Shown: piece by piece, positions 60,195-64,000 of the stretch
How the letters are laid out: each line of letters begins with the position of its first letter
How positions within the stretch are numbered: position 1 is the first letter of the stretch
From: Pantoea sp. Ap-967
Lineage (GTDB): Bacteria > Pseudomonadota > Gammaproteobacteria > Pseudomonadales > Pseudomonadaceae
Length of the DNA stretch: 64,000 nt
Assembly (NCBI RefSeq): GCF_011752565.1
Contig: NZ_VWXK01000005.1
Span: 1-64,000 of the forward strand
Direction: 5' to 3'
Notes under the pieces: generated by a model
What the model saw: the letters and a program-made list of their open reading frames with translations, nothing else
Databases searched by the model: none
What the model was told of the DNA's origin: nothing
Made by a program: the position numbers and the translations under genes

Positions 60195-61424
60195 TCAGAA
60201 GTAATAGCCGATATTGATATTGGTGCGGTAATACCAGTCATTGCTCCCCACCGAACCGGTGCTGGTCCACCCCGTACCATTCTCCGCCCCACCAAACGGG
60301 TTGGCATTGCGCGCCCAGGTCAGGTCGACCCAGGCCATCACCTGCATCGCCAGGAACTGCACACCCACGGTGAACATCTGCGAATCGTCCCAGCCACGCT
60401 TGTCTTTCATCATCCGGCTGTAGTCGCTGTACAGCTTGACCTTCTTCAACTGCCCGAGGCCCGGCGTGTACACGTCGTAACCAACGTTGAGCGCGGCGAT
60501 GCTCGCCCTGGCGGCGATCAGGTACGCCGGGGTCAGGCCATTGCCGCCCATCAGCACGGCATCGTCGCTGACCCCCGCAGGGTTGCGCGGGTCGTAGGCG
60601 TAGCGAATGGCCTGGCCGGTGACCGTCCAGTTACCCCGGTTGACCAGCGCATGCACGCCCGCCGCCCAGTAGCTGCCGTCATCGTGGGTGGTGGCGTTGT
60701 ACAACTCAGCGCTGGCCAGCGAGGCACCCAGCTCGGTCTTCCAGCCCTCGCCTGTGAAGGTACGGGCGACCCGGGCGTTGAGCTGGTTGCGCTTTTCGTT
60801 GTCCTGGCGCGATTGGGTGACGGCCACCGCGTTGTCGTCCAGGTCGCTGAAACGGCCGACTTCCGGCGAGTAGCGGATGCCGGAGGGCAGCATGCGCGGG
60901 AAATAGCCCAGTTGCAGGTCCCAGTCGCGGTCCTTGTAGCTGTACTTGAGGCCCGAGCCCGCGCTCACGCCATAGCCCATGAAGAACGGGATGTGGTAGC
61001 TCCAGCCGAACTGTGGGTACGGCTCAAGGCCGAACGGCTTGAGCGGGGCGCCCAGTTGCAGGCTGGACTGCTCGTCGATGCGGTAGCCGACGAAACCACG
61101 GTCGATGGCGCGCTTGCCGTCGTCCTGGAACCAGTAGCCAGCGTCGGCGAACAGTTGGCGGTGGCGGGCCTGGATGTCGAGGCGAAAGGTGTCGAAGAGC
61201 AAGCGGCCGTTGTTCTCGGTGGTGTCCCAATGCTCGTCGCGGTAGTTGATGCGCAGGGCGCCGCCGACGTCCAGGCTGCTCTGGCCGTCGTCGCTGCGCC
61301 AGGCGATGTGGGGGAAGGGCTTGCGGGGGCTGGGCGGCTGGTCGGGGGCCGCCGGGCCGGGCTCTGAGGCCAGGGTGGTGCAAGTGCAAACGAGCAGACC
61401 GAGGGTGATCAGGTACTGGTTCAT
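60195..61424 (-). CDS. Porin-like outer membrane protein
   Basis: 409 residues: signal peptide (LITLGLLVCTCTTLA-SEP), then amphipathic beta strands (LDVGGALRINYRDEHW, FDTFRLDIQARHRQLFADAGYW, ... GWTSTGSVGSNDWYYRTNINIGYYF) ending in a terminal Phe, as expected for a 16-18-strand barrel. Resembles porins annotated as phosphate-selective-like or hypothetical. It lies downstream of the Rieske oxygenase operon and may admit its aromatic or amine substrate (inference); a REPIN separates them. Confidence 0.8.
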   Translation of the reverse strand: MNQYLITLGLLVCTCTTLASEPGPAAPDQPPSPRKPFPHIAWRSDDGQSSLDVGGALRINYRDEHWDTTENNGRLLFDTFRLDIQARHRQLFADAGYWFQDDGKRAIDRGFVGYRIDEQSSLQLGAPLKPFGLEPYPQFGWSYHIPFFMGYGVSAGSGLKYSYKDRDWDLQLGYFPRMLPSGIRYSPEVGRFSDLDDNAVAVTQSRQDNEKRNQLNARVARTFTGEGWKTELGASLASAELYNATTHDDGSYWAAGVHALVNRGNWTVTGQAIRYAYDPRNPAGVSDDAVLMGGNGLTPAYLIAARASIAALNVGYDVYTPGLGQLKKVKLYSDYSRMMKDKRGWDDSQMFTVGVQFLAMQVMAWVDLTWARNANPFGGAENGTGWTSTGSVGSNDWYYRTNINIGYYF

Positions 61425-61553
61425 GTTGTGCCCTGCAAGGTTGGGGCAGTTTTCGCGGGCAGCAGCGGGCCGTCACCCCTTTGCCGGGGTGTTTTTGGGG
61501 ATAGCTGGCTGAGCGCGGAAACTGGGGGTGGTTTTATTGTTTTTTTGTGTTGC

Positions 61554-61639
61554 CTGGGGCGGCCTCTTCGCGGGGCAAGCCCGCTCCTACAAGGATCGTA
61601 TGTGCTTTGTAGGAGCGGGCTTGCCCCGCGAAAGGGCCC
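61554..61639. repeat. REPIN
   Basis: Inverted type-A REP units between the reductase stop and the porin start, in a gap of 226 bases. Confidence 0.92.
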
Positions 61640-61650
61640 TCACAGGCCAC

Positions 61651-62610
61651 TCAGAGGTCGAGCACCAGGCGCCGGCTCTTGCAGCCCGATACGCACACCA
61701 TCATCGAACCATTGGCCGCACGTTCAGCCTTGGTCAGCACGCCGTCGCGGTGGTCGATGTCGCCTTCCAGCACCCGCGTCTCGCACGAGCCGCACACGCC
61801 TTCGCGGCAGCTGTGGTCGATGTCGCAGCCCGCTTCCAGCAACACGTCCAGCAGGTTCAGCCCAGGCTCCACCTGCAACGTCTTGCCGCTTTTGCTCAGC
61901 TCGACGCTATAGCTGTCCAGGGCGTCTTCGGCGGCGGCCACTTCCACGGCGGTGAACCGCTCGATATGCGCATGGGCGTAGCCCAACTGCTCGCACACCG
62001 CCTCGAAGGCATCGAGCATGGGGGTTGGCCCGCAGCAGTAGAAATGCGTGTCCGCAGACCGCCCCGCCAGGTAATGCGAAAGGTCCGGCAGTGTGCCTTT
62101 CTCGTCGTTGAAGTGGTACACCACCTTGGCCCCCAGCTCCGCCAGCGGCTCCAGCAGCGCCGCCTCGCGCCGCGAGCGGGCGCAGTAGATCAGCTCGGCG
62201 CTGCGCCCCAGGGCCAGCAACTGGCGGAACATGCAGTAGATCGGCGTGATGCCGATTCCGCCGGCCACCAGCACGCTGTGGCTGGCGCGGGTGTCGAGGG
62301 CGAAGTTGTTGCGTGGCGGGGAAATGCTCAGCTGCGTGCCCACCCGCAACTGCTCGTGCACATAGCGCGAACCGCCGCGGCTGGCGCGGTCGCGCAGAAT
62401 GCCGACCACGTAGCGGCCCTGGTCGCTTGGCGAATTGAGCAGCGAGTAGCTGCGCACCAGGCCGTTGGGCAGGTGCAAGTCGATGTGCGCGCCGGCTTCG
62501 AACGGCGCGAACACCGTGTCGCCCCAAGGGCGCAGTTCGACGCTGATGATGCCGTCGGCTTCATGGCGCAGGGTATGCACCAGCGCGCTGACTGTGGATG
62601 CGTTGGACAT
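61651..62610 (-). CDS. Phthalate-dioxygenase-reductase-type oxidoreductase (VanB-like)
   Basis: 319 residues: N-terminal FMN/NADH ferredoxin-reductase domain (about 1-225, with RSYSLLNSPSD, VAGGIGITPIYCM and YCCGPTPMLDAF) and C-terminal plant-type [2Fe-2S] ferredoxin (C-x4-C-x2-C in SCREGVCGSCETRV, fourth Cys in MMVCVSG). It passes electrons from NADH to the Rieske oxygenase encoded just upstream (8-base gap; SD GAGGTGAG). Confidence 0.93.
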   Translation of the reverse strand: MSNASTVSALVHTLRHEADGIISVELRPWGDTVFAPFEAGAHIDLHLPNGLVRSYSLLNSPSDQGRYVVGILRDRASRGGSRYVHEQLRVGTQLSISPPRNNFALDTRASHSVLVAGGIGITPIYCMFRQLLALGRSAELIYCARSRREAALLEPLAELGAKVVYHFNDEKGTLPDLSHYLAGRSADTHFYCCGPTPMLDAFEAVCEQLGYAHAHIERFTAVEVAAAEDALDSYSVELSKSGKTLQVEPGLNLLDVLLEAGCDIDHSCREGVCGSCETRVLEGDIDHRDGVLTKAERAANGSMMVCVSGCKSRRLVLDL

Positions 62611-62618
62611 CGCTCACC

Positions 62619-63653
62619 TCACGGCAGTTGTTTGGCTTCGATCAGGGCCAGCTGTTCCTTGGCCTTGCCTTTGAGGTAGCGGCGCAGGCGCACCACGCCG
62701 AGGTCGTGCTGGTACAGGTTCTCGCGCTGGTTGGCGTCCGGTTCCATGAACTCCAGCAGCACCCGGTCCTGCTCCAGCACCGCCCAGTGGCGCGCCTCCA
62801 GGCGGTTCTTGTAGAGGAAGCGCCAGGTGTCGCGCTGCCAGCCGGTCAGTGGCCGTGCACGCCAGTGGAACACCGCCGCCAGGGCGCGGCTGCTTGGGGT
62901 GTAGCTGCCGATGATGGTGAAGTTGCCGCCTGGCCCGCCGGTTTTCGGGTAGGGGATTTCCAGGCGCAGCCAGTGGCAGCCGTTGTCGAGAAATTCGGTC
63001 CAGTCGAAGTTGACCCCGCGCTGGCCTTCCTTCTCGAAGAAAAAGCCCTGTTCGGTGTCTCGGGTGACGAACTTGGCGGTGGCCTCGCCCTCGCTCATCG
63101 AGTGCGACATCTTGTGCAGGTAGGTGCCGTGCATCGGGTCCATGACGTTGTCGAGCACGTAGCGGTAGTCGCCCTTCCACTCGGTGTAGCACAGGAAGCT
63201 GCTCCACTCTGGCGAGGTCAGCTGCTCGGGCAGTACCAGCTCCGGTGGCGTGTCCAGGTGCGCGTCGCTGGCGTTGAACAGGAAGATTGCCCCAGCCGCC
63301 TCGCGGGTATGGAACATCCGCGTGGGGCGGCTGCCTTCAAGCTTGCAACCTGGGCTGCCGGGCACCTTGGTGACGGTGCCGTCGCAGCGCACTTCCACGC
63401 CGTGGTACGGGCACTGCAGGCGGTCGCCCAGCACCGGCCCCTGGGACAACGGCGCGCCGCGGTGCGGGCAGTGGTCTTCAAGGGCATGGACGCGGCCATC
63501 GTTGTCGCGCCACAGGGCGATCTTGTAGCCCAGGCGGCGGATCGACAGCGGCCGGTCGGTGAGCAGTTCCGACGGCAATACCGGGAACCACAGGTCTTTC
63601 AGGCCATTGGCCAGGTGTTGCTCAACAGGGTCGACGGTGACATGCATGTTCAT
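62619..63653 (-). CDS. Rieske non-heme iron oxygenase, alpha subunit
   Basis: 344 residues. Rieske cluster ligands C62, H64, C81, H84 (HCPHRG ... CPYHG, 16 residues between) and mononuclear iron motif N169, D172, H175, H180 (DNVMDPMHGTYLH). Size and domain order match the VanA/PobA-type one-component-alpha oxygenases that demethylate or hydroxylate aromatic acids or N-methyl compounds. Substrate unknown. It works with the reductase encoded downstream; the small HTH-like protein is encoded 20 bases upstream. Confidence 0.93.
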   Translation of the reverse strand: MNMHVTVDPVEQHLANGLKDLWFPVLPSELLTDRPLSIRRLGYKIALWRDNDGRVHALEDHCPHRGAPLSQGPVLGDRLQCPYHGVEVRCDGTVTKVPGSPGCKLEGSRPTRMFHTREAAGAIFLFNASDAHLDTPPELVLPEQLTSPEWSSFLCYTEWKGDYRYVLDNVMDPMHGTYLHKMSHSMSEGEATAKFVTRDTEQGFFFEKEGQRGVNFDWTEFLDNGCHWLRLEIPYPKTGGPGGNFTIIGSYTPSSRALAAVFHWRARPLTGWQRDTWRFLYKNRLEARHWAVLEQDRVLLEFMEPDANQRENLYQHDLGVVRLRRYLKGKAKEQLALIEAKQLP

Positions 63654-63673
63654 CTTGTTCTACCTCCAGCGGG

Positions 63674-63901
63674 TCATTCGCCCAGCCGTGCCATCAGGGT
63701 TTGGAATGCGTCTTCGGTCCACTCGCCGCTGGTCAGCGGGCAGGGCGGGCCGGCCAGGTTGAGGTGGGCGAGCAGTTCACCCAGCTGGCTTACGCCATTG
63801 CCGTAGGCACGCTCGATCGAGTCGCCGAGCAGGTCCTCGAAGGGCGTGTTGGGGCGTTTGCGCGCCTGGTGGGGTTGCAGGTAGACCTCGGTGCTGCTCA
63901 T
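63674..63901 (-). CDS. Small protein linked to Rieske oxygenase (recombinase-like HTH type)
   Basis: 75 residues, helical, starts MSSTEVYLQPHQARKRPNTP and ends with an acidic/Trp stretch (SGEWTEDAFQTLMARLGE). Proteins of this size annotated as recombinase-like helix-turn-helix proteins occur beside Rieske oxygenases in several Pseudomonas; role unknown, possibly a small accessory or regulator. It heads the visible operon, 10 bases after the partial upstream gene. Confidence 0.7.
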   Translation of the reverse strand: MSSTEVYLQPHQARKRPNTPFEDLLGDSIERAYGNGVSQLGELLAHLNLAGPPCPLTSGEWTEDAFQTLMARLGE

Positions 63902-63911
63902 GGTTTGGCCC

Positions 63912-64000
63912 TCAATTGTTGTTCGGTTTGTCGGTGAGGAATTTGCCTTGTGGCGCCTCGGCGTGTTGCTGGCGCCGGGTATTGCCGTCGATGCCGCCGG
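63912..64000 (-). CDS. Partial CDS, C-terminal end of an unknown operon gene
   Basis: An open minus-strand frame enters from beyond the window and stops at TGA (63912-63914). The visible 29 residues (GGIDGNTRRQQHAEAPQGKF, then LTDKPNNN) are polar, as in a C-terminal tail; too little to name. Close spacing makes it part of the same operon. Confidence 0.5.
   Translation of the reverse strand, partial: GGIDGNTRRQQHAEAPQGKFLTDKPNNN

Noticed and set aside
124..61639. CRISPR-like repeats
   Set aside because: The repeats are inverted REP pairs scattered across the window, with no regular spacers and no cas genes.
1..64000. tRNA, rRNA or prophage genes
   Set aside because: I saw no cloverleaf sequences, rRNA motifs or phage structural proteins on reading both strands; a tRNA scan would settle the first.

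Overview
The window looks like chromosomal DNA of a Pseudomonas of the P. putida group. The evidence is high GC, about two dozen REP/REPIN elements of the P. putida type (core GTAGGAGCGGGCTTGCCC and a sister core GTAGGAGCGAGCAAAGCTCG), and genes such as xenA, a signal-peptide-bearing mqo, the hydroxyproline (Lhp/Hyp) cluster and the rnd-ycgL pair. Apart from an IS3-type transposase tail at the left edge there is no phage, plasmid, CRISPR, rRNA or tRNA signal. Most of the DNA is ordinary metabolic and housekeeping sequence.

Left part (1-27.3 kb). An IS3 remnant and a BP74-like protein come first, then an ECF sigma / FecR / TonB-receptor iron system (reading leftward) and mqo. Next is a tightly coupled leftward operon (2OG-Fe dioxygenase of the isoleucine-hydroxylase type, GNAT acetyltransferase, AzlC, AzlD, small unknown protein) divergent from a LysR gene. 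It looks like an amino-acid hydroxylation, acylation and export system. An ArsR-like gene lies divergent from xenA with a palindrome between them. A structured leader, a 33-codon KIVPDPP peptide and a DUF3077/DUF6124-like gene follow. Then comes the complete trans-4-hydroxy-L-proline degradation operon (permease, 2-epimerase, deaminase, 2-oxoglutarate-semialdehyde dehydrogenase, D-hydroxyproline dehydrogenase) with a divergent PAS-AraC regulator. A LysR gene, moaB, moaA-bestrophin and a FdhF/YdeP-type molybdoenzyme follow. Their three target promoters carry the same element, GATAG-N8-GATC-N19-TTKGAC-N18-TAnnnT, so I infer one regulon.

Middle (27.3-45 kb). Lrp regulator divergent from a PLP sulfur-amino-acid lyase, YdcH-like protein, eptA, rnd-ycgL-2-hydroxyacid dehydrogenase, nitroreductase, ycgN, an exported protein with a degenerate M61-like core, a GabP-like permease. 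Then a GntR-controlled catabolic cluster (FAD oxidase, MFS carrier, DapA-family lyase, aldehyde dehydrogenase) that repeats the enzyme logic of the hydroxyproline operon for an unknown substrate.

Right part (44.4-64 kb). SpoU methyltransferase, YajD nuclease, Pro-rich exported protein, oligopeptidase B, class II amidotransferase with two small membrane proteins, pxpABC (5-oxoprolinase), MoxR-VWA pair, DUF748 protein, cysK, lpxO, a probable leader peptide plus EamA exporter, DUF4265 protein, and a three-component Rieske oxygenase operon (small HTH-like protein, oxygenase, PDR-type reductase) followed by a porin. Between the porin and the DUF4265 gene lies a roughly 210-bp nested palindrome built from REP sequence.
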